From NCBI GenBank assembly GCA_949825065.1, contig OX463852.1, forward strand, positions 15,166,127-15,230,126: DNA of 64,000 nt, in the 5' to 3' direction. Origin of the DNA: Odontocerum albicorne (lineage: Eukaryota > Arthropoda > Insecta > Trichoptera > Odontoceridae). A program made the translations under genes and the position numbers. Under the pieces are notes generated by a model that had not been told where the DNA came from, made no database searches, and saw nothing but the letters and a program-made list of their open reading frames with translations. This document shows, one piece after another, positions 30,901 to 41,873 of the stretch (position 1 is its first letter; each line of letters starts with the position of its first letter).

Positions 30901-31270
30901 TACAGACCGCATTATATCGATTGACCTTTTATTGTCACTGGACTTATGATAGGTTAAGGGTATAGAATATTTCAAGAGGGTTAATTAAATTAACATTTTT
31001 AAATGTTTTACGGAAAGATGTTTGATAACGGAATCACGTTTGAAGTTATTTAGGTTACTAAGTGGTGCTAGAGAAATAAATTAATGATTCTGGAAAAATT
31101 ATATTTTACAAATTAGATTTTTATACATATAACACTCTACAAGTAACACGTGATACACATTTGATATTTGTACGTAAGACATAACTAAATTATAATACAT
31201 ATTTTATACTCGTATATACGTAGTACACACTAAACAAATAAAATAAAATATTAATTTTATTTATGTACGT

Positions 31271-31638
31271 CATTGCTGGGCCTCGAAGTCGAGGACCCCC
31301 TCATCATTCCAACATCAATTTAGTTGGATAGTGAATCTGTACTGAGGAGTTTGTTTTATTTAAGTGAGTGAGTCGTTGCACACCAGCAAACTTACAGCCT
31401 AGACTACTGTACTGGATCCGATGGCAAACCGAAGTGAGATCAGAGCAACCTAGCGTGTTGTTTTTCTCTTTTTTTATAGAACAGATATGACCGAAGTCAT
31501 AGGTGCTCGTATACCCCCGAATTCTAGGCGGATAAAATGTTTATGTCATTCGAGGGGAGTAGCATAGCGCAGAGTTAGAACCGGCGATCTTCCGCATGGA
31601 AATCCAGTGTGTTACTGCACGGCCATGCATATCAAATG
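31271..31638 (-). repeat. SINE-B, near full length, minus strand
   Basis: The minus strand starts with the tRNA-like head GGCCGTGCAGTAACACAC (box A-like), then GCCGGTTCTAACTC (box B-like). The body follows: TATGACTTCGGTCATATC, then AGTGTGCAACGACTC-type sequence, ending GGTCCTCGACTTCGAGGCC. Flanking TATGTACG (31262-31269 and 31639-31646) fits a target duplication. Relatives are at 32572, 51290 and 58655. Confidence 0.75.
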
Positions 31639-31642
31639 TATG

Positions 31643-31650
31643 TACGAGTA
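31643..31650. repeat. TACGAGTA site inserted in a satellite unit
   Basis: The unit at 31746 reads ATGTACGTACTACAC; here ATGTACGAGTACGTACTACAC. Confidence 0.8.
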
Positions 31651-32050
31651 CGTACTACACACAGTACAAGTAAAATATAATACAAATTAGATTTATGAAT
31701 ATACATACTATAAACAGCGCAAGTATATTATAATACTACATTGATTTATGTACGTACTACACACAGTACAAGTACTATAAAATATAATACAAATTAGATA
31801 TATGAATATATCATACTATACACAGTGCAAGTTAAATATAACACTGCATTGATTTATATACGTATTACAAACAGTACAAGTAAAATATAATACAAATTAT
31901 ATTTATGAATATACTATACACAGCGCAAGTATAGAATAATGCTACATTGATTTACGTACGTACTAAACACAGCACAAATAAAATATATAATAGTATACGT
32001 ATTATACTCGTATGTAATAATTGATATACGTATTATACTCGTATGTAATA

Positions 32051-32569
32051 AACTCCCTTTCTTGGGGATATTTTTAAGATCAATAGTTTTGCACTGTACT
32101 TATATTTGTTAGGAATAATTTTATTATGTTTATAATTAATGTTTCAACATGCTCAAAGTTGTTCATGGACTTACCATTTAAAAATATTGATTAATTACCG
32201 ATAGACGTTTTAAAAAAAATTGTAAAACGCAAATTCGAAATAATATTTTCAGATTTAAAATTAATCACGCATGTGAGAATTTTACTTTACGTGAATAATT
32301 AAAAAATGAATAAATTATTCCGTGCATATTTCCATCTGTCAAAAATAAAATAATCAAATTATTCCAACCCAGACGGTTTGTATACATTATAGATTATTAT
32401 AGGCAAACAAGCCAAATTATATTGACTTACCATTTTGTGTTTGATATATAGATTCTAAAATTTATTAATTGTTTATCGTAGACTCAAATTAAAAATTAAG
32501 CCAAGTTTGAATATAAAGCTCATTTAAAATCCAGATTTATTTCTTCTCCTTCTTCATGGGCCGCATCTG
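32051..32569. other. AT-rich DNA, nothing recognised
   Basis: No feature supported. Confidence 0.5.
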
Positions 32570-32571
32570 GC

Positions 32572-32835
32572 TGTCCTGATGTAGGCAATCGCCGTTGCTG
32601 AGCCTCGTAGTCGATGATCCCCTTACCATTCCAACGTCAATTCAGTTGGAAGGCGAAGCTGTGCCGTGTAGTTTTTTTTTTGTGAGTGAGCTGTTTCACA
32701 CCAGCAAACTCACCGGCCACACCACTGCACTGAATCCGATGTCACACCGAAGTGAGTCAATCAGAGCACGCCGGCATGTTTTTTCCTTTTTTTTTTTTTT
32801 GAAGTATATACATATATGACCGTACTCATAAGTTG
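32572..32835 (-). repeat. SINE-B, head truncated, minus strand
   Basis: GCTGAGCCTCGTAGTCGATG, CATTCCAACGTCAATTCAG, CAAACTCACCGGCCACACC and ATATGACCGTACTCATAAG. The tRNA-like head is missing. The 74-codon frame at 32595 is not a gene. Confidence 0.75.
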
Positions 32836-33043
32836 GTCATCACTCTTGAGAGAATATACATACTTTGGCAGCACGGAACAGTTCTTTAATTCTCTGAATG
32901 CCTGTTCATTCACGAATATGGAGTGATCAAAAGGGGCACGTTCTACCGATCTCGCGTCGACCCTCGATTTAGTCTTTCATTTTTCATTTTACAAAAGTTA
33001 TTTTTTCCGTTCAACGTATGACCTAGATAGACAATATTTTGGC

Positions 33044-33170
33044 ATTTTATGGTATGTAAAATCTCTCATTTTATGGTATGTAAAATCTCTCATTTTATGG
33101 TATGTAAAATCTCTCATTTTATGGTATGTAAAATCTCTCATTTTATGGTATGTAAAATCTCTCATTTTAC
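33044..33170. repeat. 24-bp minisatellite, 5 copies
   Basis: ATTTTATGGTATGTAAAATC units repeat exactly every 24 bases from 33044. The units are identical, so expansion is recent. Confidence 0.9.
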
Positions 33171-33479
33171 ACTTGCTCAGCGTAAGACCTCAGTGTTTAA
33201 GATACGATTATATCGAAAATTTTAGAACAATTTTCGATGAACCCACATTTCGAATGCATCTAGCTTAATAATCATTCTGGTCTTCATGGTTTATGTCTCA
33301 ACACCATTAAGTAGAATTTATAACGTATATACATATGCATTGCCGAAATTTAAGTATTAAGAGAAAGTCTACTTATAAAATCCACTATATATGATACAAA
33401 TTCTACTGTAACAGATCTTCCAAAGTGATGGACAAATATAATGCTAATGTTTCATAGCCTTTACAATTATCGACTATGG

Positions 33480-33744
33480 ATGTTACGGAGAAACAGCTGA
33501 GCAATATTAAACGAATACTAAACAGTATCAGGATGTTACGGAGGGATAGCTGAGCAAATTTCAACGAATACAAAACATTATCAGAATGTTACGGAGGAAT
33601 AACTGAGCAAATTTCAACGAATACAAAACATTATCTGCATGTAATGGAGGAACAGCAGAGAAAGCTTCAACGAACTCATAACATTATCTATTATTACGGA
33701 TGAACAGCGGAGCAAACTTCAACGAATATAAGACATTTTGTTAT
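33480..33744. repeat. 53-bp minisatellite, 5 copies
   Basis: Units begin ATGTTACGGAGG(A/G)A at 33480, 33533, 33586, 33639 and 33692, and continue CTGAGCAAATTTCAACGAA and ACAAAACATTATC. Divergence increases toward the last unit. Confidence 0.9.
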
Positions 33745-33895
33745 TCGACCTAAATATTATGAATTGGGAGGAACAAGCCAAAATCTAAAACCGTAAGGAA
33801 ACATTATACGCAAAGTGCAGCTTGTGCACAATCAGTTCAAATTTTTAAGAAAGCAGATCTTCAAAGTCTCGAAGAATTTTACTTATGTTTGTTGG

Positions 33896-34275
33896 GAATG
33901 TAATCTAGTCGATAAGACATCTGTTTTTACATCTGGAGGTGGTGGGTTTGTAATCTAGTTGATAAGACATCTGTTTTTACATCTGGAGGTTGTGGGTTTG
34001 TAATCTAGTTGATAAGACATCTGTTTTTACATCTGGAGGTTGTGGGTTTGATTTACGTTGATTCACTTTTTACATCTGGAGGTTGTGGTTTGGATTTACG
34101 TTGATTCACTTTTTACATCTGGAGGTTGTGGGTTTGATTTACGTTGATTTTTTTAAGGGTTCTGTCTGGTTTTTACTTTAGGCCTCTTTAACATCTTTCT
34201 GATTTGTTATTAAATATTGCTGATGGAAATAAACCTACTAAGTTGACTGTTTACGAAAAAGTCGTAATACAATAA
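33896..34275 (+). repeat. SINE-A with tandemly amplified promoter head
   Basis: Three 50-base units (starts 33900, 33950, 34000) each hold GTAATCTAGTTGATAAGAC (box A region) and CATCTGGAGGTTGTGGGTTT (box B side). They are followed by 43-base units (34050, 34093, partial 34136) holding GATTTACGTTGATTCAC and the same CATCTGGAGGTTGTGG. A normal SINE-A body follows: GGTTCTGTCTGGTTTTTAC, GCCTCTTTAACATC, AATAAACCTACTAAG, GTCGTAATACAATAACAC. Confidence 0.85.
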
Positions 34276-35084
34276 CACAATTTGGATGAAGATGCGATTC
34301 TAGGCTGGATTCCGCATACACAATCACAGATGTACTGGAATTGGAACGTCCGTCCATTGTCTTTTGAAGATGGAGGGAGGCTATCACAAGCCAAATCTGA
34401 ATAATTTATAGCTCTAGAATGATTCAAATAGTAAACGTTGAAAATAAGAAAGCCTCAAAAAATACAATAGTAAAATATTCATTTTACTCGACACCATCCG
34501 TCGTCACTTGACAAACAGCGAATTTCAAAAAAGCCTTATTTATGGCACGTCCTCGTATATAACTTATCCTGAATTATTAATATTGAAACAGGGGCGACGT
34601 GGCGAATACTCGAGTGCCTACCCAACAATGTAGCAACGTTTTCAGCATTTCAGTTCACGAGCTCCGATGTGTGCATGCTTTGCCATTTCAAAAATGCTCG
34701 AATAATGCTCGAATCTTTTTATTATTGCCATAGTGATGGCTGTGGATATGGCCTCTTTTTATTTTGGCTTAGCGCCGTACGGGTTGTGAATAAGAATTTT
34801 CCTGTGTGATTTTTCACGCTAACGCTGAGAAGAGTGATGTGGAATTAACACCACAAGATCCGTATGCATTTATTACGCTTACATGAGAATTTCATAATTT
34901 TAATGAATTAACTGATAGTAAAAATAATAAAACTCGTGTGAATTTCTAAGCGCTGTTTTAAAATAAAAAAAAATAACTCAACGGGCAATCATTTTAGAAC
35001 TTAACCAACTCGTTAAGAATTAAAATCAATTCAAAAGTTTTATTTTATTAATTTCTACACAAAACGCTTTTTCCTTATTTATTT
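34276..35084. other. unassigned DNA
   Basis: Slightly GC-richer around 34580-34840 (GGGGCGACGTGGCG). No frame or repeat recognised. Confidence 0.45.
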
Positions 35085-35290
35085 TCGTTGTATACAGTAT
35101 AAGCTTAAGCGGGCTGAAAGATATGTGGAAACCTCATCGAACCAATCACAAAAATGTTTTAAAGTATAAACCAGACTGGAATACATTTTTTTACACGGAT
35201 TTTTTAAAGCACTATTTTACAATTTTAAACATTTTTACAATTTGTTGGACATTGCAATAAACTCATCAGGTTATAAATATAAAAATGTAA
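35085..35290. repeat. two opposed SINE-A fragments
   Basis: 35085-35210 is minus (TTCGTTGTATACAGTATAAG, AAAGTATAAACCAGACTGG). 35235-35290 is plus (GGACATTGCAATAAACTC, ATCAGGTTATAAATA). Confidence 0.6.
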
Positions 35291-36440
35291 AACATTTTAA
35301 GATTTACGCAAAGTATGCTCAACCTTAAAGAATGGGAAAATATCTTTGGAATCACATCAGCAAAACAGCTATATCTTATTTTATTGAGTTTGGATTCCTA
35401 CGTCTATATTTTATACTCGACTATGCCAACTTTAAGGTTTCCGTTTTATTTATTAAAACAAGTTAGTTTTTTATCTGAATAAAAATATTTGACATATTTT
35501 TTTGGTATCAGCCGTAAAAACATCGTCAACTTTATTGTATATATTAAAAATATTCCATGCCAAAAAAATGTATATTTTTTTACATATACGACATAATTTA
35601 TTACTGTTATTTGAATTTTCTTTGGATATCTCGAAAATTGCATGTCGTAATTTGTGGTTTTTACCGTTAAACAATATTGTGCTTCGAAACCGTCTCGTAA
35701 AAATCGGAACATAAAAGGTAACTTAAGGAACATATCTACGTTCTTTTATTGCCGACGTTTATTTGATTTGAAACATAGACAAATATTTTACTACATCTAT
35801 AAAAGTAAACAAATCTTCGTTTATACAAGATTGTCCCGGGCGTTCGTGTGTGAAAATAGGAACATATTTTTACTCTTTGCAATGTTTGTAGCAATCAAAC
35901 AAAGCGTGGTTGTTCACACGCTGAAGAATACGAACACCTCGCTTGAAACGATGTCGTATTTGTCGAGATGTTGCATTCAAATCCCTTTTATATAATCGGA
36001 AAAGGAGCTTTTTCGTGATTTACTTTTTGATTGCAGGTGGATTATATTCCATGTTGCTTCTTACATTTTTTAGGATATATCATACAAAAAAAATGTAAAT
36101 AAAGATTAAAATTTATTGATGCTGTTGATTTTAAATTCATAGAAATCCATTTTATAAAACATAATTATTTTATACTTAAATGTAAAAAAAATCGGCCCAT
36201 TAACTTAAGCAAAAGTAATAGATTTATTTCGCTATACAAAAGCATTGTCAAACTGTAATCTGCATATTTCATACCAATTGTTTTATACTCTTTAAATATT
36301 TACTCAAGTGTTTGTTGTTATTTTCAATATGTCAAAATGATCGCTGTGATTGTTTTTATGTATTGTATTATACATCCGTTGTTTTAATATACGTGACACT
36401 CTCTTCAATTTTGTCAAATTTCGCGCAAAGATGACACAGA
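35291..36440. other. AT-rich DNA with overlapping chance frames
   Basis: Frames at 35446-35733 (minus), 35502-35714 and 35654-35995 (plus) overlap in opposite directions. None shows a domain I recognise, and their composition follows the AT bias. Confidence 0.4.
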
Positions 36441-36460
36441 AAAAATCATGCTAATGAGGA

Positions 36461-36673
36461 GTGTCGGAGAGTGCTATGGACCTGTCTTTGTCAAAAGTTC
36501 TGCTGACAGCGAAAAACCGGGAAGAAGGAGAAGTATGTGCACATTTAGCATTTCCTGTGTGGGTCAATACAGCCAAGAGGGCATATTGTCAAGTGGAAAT
36601 CTATTCTAATCGACCAAAAAGGTGCATAAAGCCTTTAGTGGAAAAAAAACATAGTGGAACTAATTTGGTTTAA
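36461..36673 (+). other. uncharacterised 70-codon open frame
   Basis: It begins MSESAMDLSLSKVLLTAKNR and ends KKHSGTNLV. It is less AT-biased than its surroundings, so it may be decayed coding sequence, possibly TE-derived. No domain recognised. Confidence 0.2.
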
Positions 36674-36880
36674 GGTACCATTGGGAATAGATCTAAAGAC
36701 CCGAATTGGACGACAAACATTCTACGAACTAAGTCTTGCAACTTCTAATTATATTTACGCAGCGTTTCTGCGAATACCCTTGTCTGACAATAAATTTTTT
36801 TAAAATCACTGGTAATCCTGCTTTGGATAAAAATAATAAAATCAAATTATTTATTTTGCACTATTTGATAATACTAAAAG

Positions 36881-37011
36881 TTGCTCAAAGAGTGCTCAAT
36901 AAAATTATGTCAGGCAACTATTTATTTCTATCTGGTAAAACCTCAGTTACTCAAAGAGTGCTCAATAAAATTATGTGAGGCAACTATTTATCATATTTGG
37001 CAGTACCCCGG
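36881..37011. repeat. 66-bp tandem duplication
   Basis: Two copies of TACTCAAAGAGTGCTCAATA and AAATTATGTCAGGCAACTA at 36881 and 36947; a third start (GTTACTC) is at 37011. The 80-codon frame over it is a by-product. Confidence 0.8.
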
Positions 37012-37384
37012 TTACTCTTAGCGCCATAACAACCTTAAAATGAAATGGAAAAAAAGCCTTCGGAAAAATAGTACTTTATGAATATTTACAACATGTTTTA
37101 TTTTAGTTTCCCCCATTTGAATTCCTATTTTAAACACTTCTAAATAAATAAGTTTTTAAAATTAACATATTTTTTCATTATGTTCATAACCGTACGACGC
37201 TCTGAAATTATTTGTATTCTTAATACCTGTATTAAAAATTTTGTAATTGAGTGGTATAACAATTTTCTTTCAACCACAGGTTTTACGTAGTAAGAAATTC
37301 ATTGAGTAAGATATTTGGGAAATGAGATTTTAAGGTTGACTTGAACGTTTGTAGAAAATCAGTCAATTAGAATTTTTTGTAACA

Positions 37385-37560
37385 GGTGGACTATGGAAAA
37401 CATAGCTGGAAAAGTGAAAAACAGAATGAATAAAATATTGTACATGACAAAACGTGTAAATACGGAGGAAGCAAAAGTTGTGTGTTTAAATAGAAAAGTT
37501 TGGAGAAATGTGCTCTCTACTTACTCCACAAAGGAGATGGTGTAATTTTACATATATTGA
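37385..37560 (+). mobile_element. RTE-like LINE 3' tail
   Basis: GTAAATACGGAGGAAGCAAAA, then GTGTTTAAATAGAAAAGTTTG and TGCTCTCTACTTACTCC to GGTGTAATTTTACATAT, in the same order as the tails at 7730 and 52460. Confidence 0.5.
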
Positions 37561-38187
37561 CGTATCATAGATATACCTATAGATTCACGTGCCTGAGAGG
37601 AACAATTGTAGGTCTAAAATAATACTAAAAGTACATTGAATGGATGATATATGTACGTTGAAAGTGAAATAGGCTTTTCCAAGTGTTCCTCTTTTTGTAT
37701 CATATACTCTTTATTATCATATACTATTTCATTATTGTATCATATACTATTTTATCTAAGTAACAACTCCAAATTATTGATATTTCATTACATTTCATAA
37801 TTTTTTTGTCAATTTATCATAGGTTTTGGACTTAATTTTGTGGAACTTCGTATTCGAATATAAAAAAATAAATGAATTAATTATAAAAATAAAATTTTAT
37901 CCCCACGAAGATCCAAAGGCGAAATTACCGAAAATAATCTCGATATAGATGGTAGAAACACGGGGAATCAATAAAAATAATGGAATAATTATTTTCCTGT
38001 GTAAGTAATTTATTGTAAAATATAAATTATCTTAAATAACTTAAACGTTATATTGTGTAAAAATTTTCACGATGAACAACCTTAATAGATAAAAAATAAA
38101 AAAAGTAAGTTTCCAAAGGATTAGTATCATCAAAATTTATTTGTTTCAGATGCAATATAAAATGATGCATAAGTAGCACTTCAGATA
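37561..38187. other. AT-rich DNA, nothing recognised
   Basis: Local repetition of TATCATATACT at 37697-37750 only. Confidence 0.5.
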
Positions 38188-38574
38188 TTGTGTCATCTTT
38201 GTTCTTCGGATTCTATCTTTGTTATAATATTGCGAAACCATGAGAAATCTCCTTGGATGCTGGGGTGGGATAGATCGCAAGACGATTTGTTACACTGCAG
38301 GAATAATAAATGTGAAAACGTATTTTATCGTATTGTTTACCGTTTTAATATCTCCTGGGAAATATACCCCTTGTCCCCTACTGCCTACTGCCAGTGCCTG
38401 TGTTCCCCTAACCGCACACATTCAGGACTTTTCTTGGTAAGATTAAAAGTGACTCCATATTATTCTGTTTGTTTATATCGTATAACATATGTGCAATACT
38501 ATGATAAAATATTTTTTGTTGGTTTGGAAATATTGCCTCGTGTTAAAAAAGCCACTCGGTTTCCCTTTAAATAG
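38188..38574 (+). other. uncharacterised 128-codon open frame
   Basis: One of the longest frames in the window. It is cysteine-rich (MCHLCSSDS, CRNNKCENVF, YCQCLCSPNRTHSG), but the cysteines do not form a zinc-finger spacing I know. A second frame (38240-38440) overlaps it on the same strand. No Kozak-like context, exon signals or relatives seen. Could be TE debris, a pseudogene or chance. Confidence 0.2.
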
Positions 38575-38829
38575 TTGAATATAAAATAAAGCCCAACTCC
38601 CGAAAAAATAATACTTGATTCCCTTTATTTGACACAATCGTTATAAATAGATTAATGTTTTAGGCTCATTACATGTATAAAATTTCTTACAAATTTTCAT
38701 AATAATGTAAGGCCTACTAATTCTGAAAACAATAACACACGGGAAAAAAATAATAAAGACACACTTTTATTCTGGAGTTATTTCAGGTATCATTTTTATA
38801 CTTTCTAAGGAGGTTGTAAAATAAATTGA

Positions 38830-39200
38830 AAAATTAAGTGACTTTTGTTGCATGTCTAAAAACATGCATGTTATTATAGTTATTCATTTCCCCCCTTTTT
38901 TTGTTCCATCGAGAATCAAGCTTGAAATTGAAGCGTGCTACTAATTGCGACATGCAGGTCGTGAAATAAATTAACATTAGTAAATTAAGTGCATTACATT
39001 TTTTGCAGGTTGATAAACATGCTTTTTATTTAAGAAATGGATTTTCCCCTGTTTTGGGTACCATCAAGAATCAAACCTGAAATCTAAGTATATGACGAAC
39101 TGCAACATGCAGGTTGTAAATGAATGAAAATTAATTAATTCAAAATAACTAAGTAACAGCTAAAAAAGAATGCATATTTTTAAAGTTATGGATTTTTTCC
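38830..39200. repeat. about 155-bp satellite, 2 to 2.5 copies
   Basis: CCATCGAGAATCAAGC...GCGACATGCAGGTCGTGAAAT near 38907 and CCATCAAGAATCAAACC...GCAACATGCAGGTTGTAAAT near 39060 are successive copies. A third partial start (AAAGTTATGGATTTTTTCC) is near 39180. Confidence 0.75.
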
Positions 39201-39522
39201 TTATTACACACATGTCATTTGAACTCTAAGGCAATATACGCCATCAACCCTACATAGCTCACTCCCGGCACAGTGAAGCCTCCCTAATCCGCACACGAGA
39301 ATCCTTCAAGACTTGAATGCTAAGGTAGGCCGACTCAAAGTATCGCATGAGATGTGCGATAAGTATTCATAAAGTATGAAAGTCATAAAGGTTGCTTTAT
39401 GTGATCTTAGTTTATGTGGCGTGTGTAATAAAGAAAATTTATTTATTCTCTTATCTACGTTTCACATGATTTTTCTCTTAAAACAGACGTACTATAAATT
39501 TGATGCCTTTGTGGATTTGTCG
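39201..39522. other. unassigned DNA
   Basis: No recognisable feature. A moderately GC-richer patch (CACTCCCGGCACAGTGAAGCC) lies near 39260. Confidence 0.45.
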
Positions 39523-39640
39523 GCGGCCGTGGTCTAGCGGTTAACTTTCACGCTAAGCAAGCGGGTGTCCCATATTCGATTCATGAAGGATTCACTTCAG
39601 GACTGATTTCACTCATAGACCGTTTAACATCAGAATTTAT
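39523..39640 (+). repeat. tRNA-derived SINE head (possibly a fourth family)
   Basis: GGCGGCCGTGGTCTAGCGG is a good box A region and CATATTCGATTCATG a box B. The downstream CAGGACTGATTTCACTCATAG is weakly SINE-A like. A PLE palindrome follows directly. Confidence 0.6.
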
Positions 39641-39647
39641 ATATTAT

Positions 39648-39866
39648 TTATAGTTAAGGCATTACCATTGTTGAGGTTCAAAGACATTTGTAATTTATTT
39701 TATCAAACACTGTTTATTCCACTTTTTGTAATGGTATAACCCTACCGGTTTCAAGGCTTTCACCTCATCATCAGGGGAGCACAAACAAGCAAGACTGCAC
39801 AATTGGTAGGGTTATACCGTTACAAAAAGTGGAATAAACAGTGTTTGATAAAACTAATTACACAAT
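39648..39866. mobile_element. Penelope-like palindrome
   Basis: The left arm (minus-oriented) is full: TTATTTATAGTTAAGGCATT, CTGTTTATTCCACTTTTTG, CCTACCGGTTTCAAGG, CATCATCAGGGGAGCACAAA. The right arm (plus) starts late, at GGTAGGGTTATACCG, and is cut off in GATAAAACTAATTACAC. The full terminus therefore lies on the left, so the insertion is oriented minus. Confidence 0.85.
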
Positions 39867-40254
39867 CTGAATAAATGATTTTCTGTAGCTTGTATGTTGC
39901 TTATCATTAATTCTTACAACTTTTTTGAGCACTATAAAAATATCATTTTATACAACTCTGTCTACCAAACGGCTGCTGTTGATTAAATCTGCCTCTCGTC
40001 ATGGAATTTCCTTGCCATTGCAATTTTGAGTTTGATCTGTCAAGACTCTTTGTTTGCTGAAGTGAAACAGATTGCACACTATAAACCAATACACGTACAA
40101 ACGTCTTTCAGCCACAACAAGGCCAATGACATAAATCGATCACGACGAATATCCTAAGATGTTTTATAAAAAAATACGAATAGTGCATATCATAAGAAAA
40201 GTAAATGAGAATCCGATTTTATTGCAAAACTTACTTACTTCTTACTAAGGTCTG

Positions 40255-40350
40255 AATATTCCGACCTTTACATTAAATATTTCTTGTTGGTTGGGAGAGA
40301 TTATTACATGGTAACTTCCCTACCTGATTGTACTTTACGTAATGAAAATT
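40255..40350 (+). repeat. SINE-A 3' part
   Basis: ATTTCTTGTTGGTTGGGAG, GATTATTACATGGTAAC and CTGATTGTACTTTACG. Head missing. Confidence 0.6.
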
Positions 40351-40534
40351 TTCAACAGTTCAATTGAGAACAACCTCCAACTCCTGAAAAAATAAGTCGG
40401 CAACACTATTTCATCATAATAAATGAAAACATGATTGTAATATTTTTTAAATGTAAATTGTATTTTAATTTACTATCTGTATGTAAAACGTGAAAATAAT
40501 TAAGTAACATTTATTTATAAGTATTGCTTATACA

Positions 40535-40735
40535 TAAGGCATTAACATTTTGGATGTTTAAAGCCATTGTAATTTGTTTTATCAAGCACTGTTTATTCCA
40601 CTTTATGTAACGGTATAACTCTATCGGTTACATATTTGTTTGTGCTCCTCTGATGATGAGGTGAAAATGTTGAAATCATTAGGATTAAACCATTACATTA
40701 AGTGGAATAAACAGTGTTTGACAAAACAAATAACA
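40535..40735. mobile_element. Penelope-like palindrome
   Basis: Left arm full (CATAAGGCATTAACATTTTGG, AGCACTGTTTATTCCAC, GTAACGGTATAACTC), with an internal deletion after ATCGGTT. Right arm TTTGTTTGTGCTCCTCTGATG to TTTGACAAAACAAATAACAA, truncated. Insertion oriented minus. Confidence 0.85.
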
Positions 40736-41552
40736 ATTATTCATCAGTGTTAAAATTTCAGTCGTTTCGATTTGTTTATTCATTATTGTATGAAGTCGAT
40801 GAACACTGGAACGGTAAAAAAACACGTTAAAAAAAAGTCTTTTTGATTATTTTTTCCTGAATTTTTAAGTATTAAATGCTAAATATAAATCATGAAATTT
40901 GAACATAAGATATTAACTAACACTCAACTTAATACGTCTGCGGATTTACTGCATTAAATAAATTACTTCCAATAAAACAGTTTTAGTTTTAAAATTATTA
41001 TTAATCTCAATGGCCGCGTCGTAAACTTAGTAAAATAATATAATATTTAAGTAAAAGTTCTAACAAAATATTAATCTCAAGAAAAATAGAGATAGAATTA
41101 ATAGAGATAGAAAATAGAAATAGAGATAGAATATTAATCTCAAGGAAAATAGAGATAAAATAGAGATAGATATTCAGGGAAATGGTATAGAACTAAGGGA
41201 AATTGGTATTAAGGCTGTATTATAAATTTGGGCCTTAATGTATGTTTATTATTGATCGGCAATTTTGGTACGTTTGATGTTATTTAAAAAAAAATCTAGA
41301 TATACTTGTAAAACTAAAAACAAATTAAAGAACACGTTCAAGTAAAAAATAAAACTATATTTTCTTTTGGAAACAACATTGACTTTCCAAAAAGAATTCT
41401 AATAAAAACAAAAACAACCCAAATAAAAGTAAATACTGTTCCATTTCTCGAAATGTGTCATTCCATTCTTGATACGTGTATTTCATAAAAACATCATGTG
41501 TCACAGGTAAACATAAAAGAAATTCTGGGTATTTTTTGAAAACTTTATCATT
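40736..41552. other. AT-rich DNA with low-complexity patch
   Basis: 41085-41175 repeats AAAATAGAGATAGA units. Nothing else recognised. Confidence 0.5.
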
Positions 41553-41873
41553 GTGAACATATTTTCTAAAATATTAAAACAGGGAGGCGCGGGTAATGTG
41601 AAACATAGTAATTCACCTTTTCATGGTCCAAACCGTAATAAAACCCGGTTGCAAAACCTTATTACAGATATTTCTTTACCAAGCGGGGCGTTATACCTGG
41701 AAAGAAAATCTTTTACCTCAAAACGAATTCAGATATCTATGTCCTTCTCTCAGAACAGTAGAGAAGCGTCGTGTGAAGAAAATAGATATATTAGCAACGA
41801 AGTTCATTTGTTTCACCTTTGTTATCAGGGCCGTTCACAGTTTATTTCTATTGGATTATTGAATATTGCTTAA
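41553..41873 (+). other. uncharacterised 106-codon open frame
   Basis: It starts MNIFSKILKQGGAGNVKHSN, overlaps a second plus frame (41623-41862), and is serine- and arginine-containing without a domain I know. Composition is less AT-biased than its flanks. Possibly degraded TE coding sequence. Confidence 0.2.

Larger units (their letters stand above)
31130..32050. repeat. about 100-bp satellite array, interrupted
   Basis: GTACGTACTACACACAGTAC and variants occur near 31648, 31750, 31858 and 31956, each followed by TATAATACAAATTAGA, GAATATAC and AGCGCAAGTA blocks; partial units lie at 31160-31260. A SINE (31271-31638) interrupts the array. A short duplication with two TACTCGTA octamers (32005, 32036) closes it. 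Confidence 0.8.

Noticed and set aside
39523..39600. Possible functional tRNA gene with GGTCTAGCGG and ATTCGATTC.
   Set aside because: No acceptor stem pairing found. The context is repeat-rich, and it is better explained as a SINE head.
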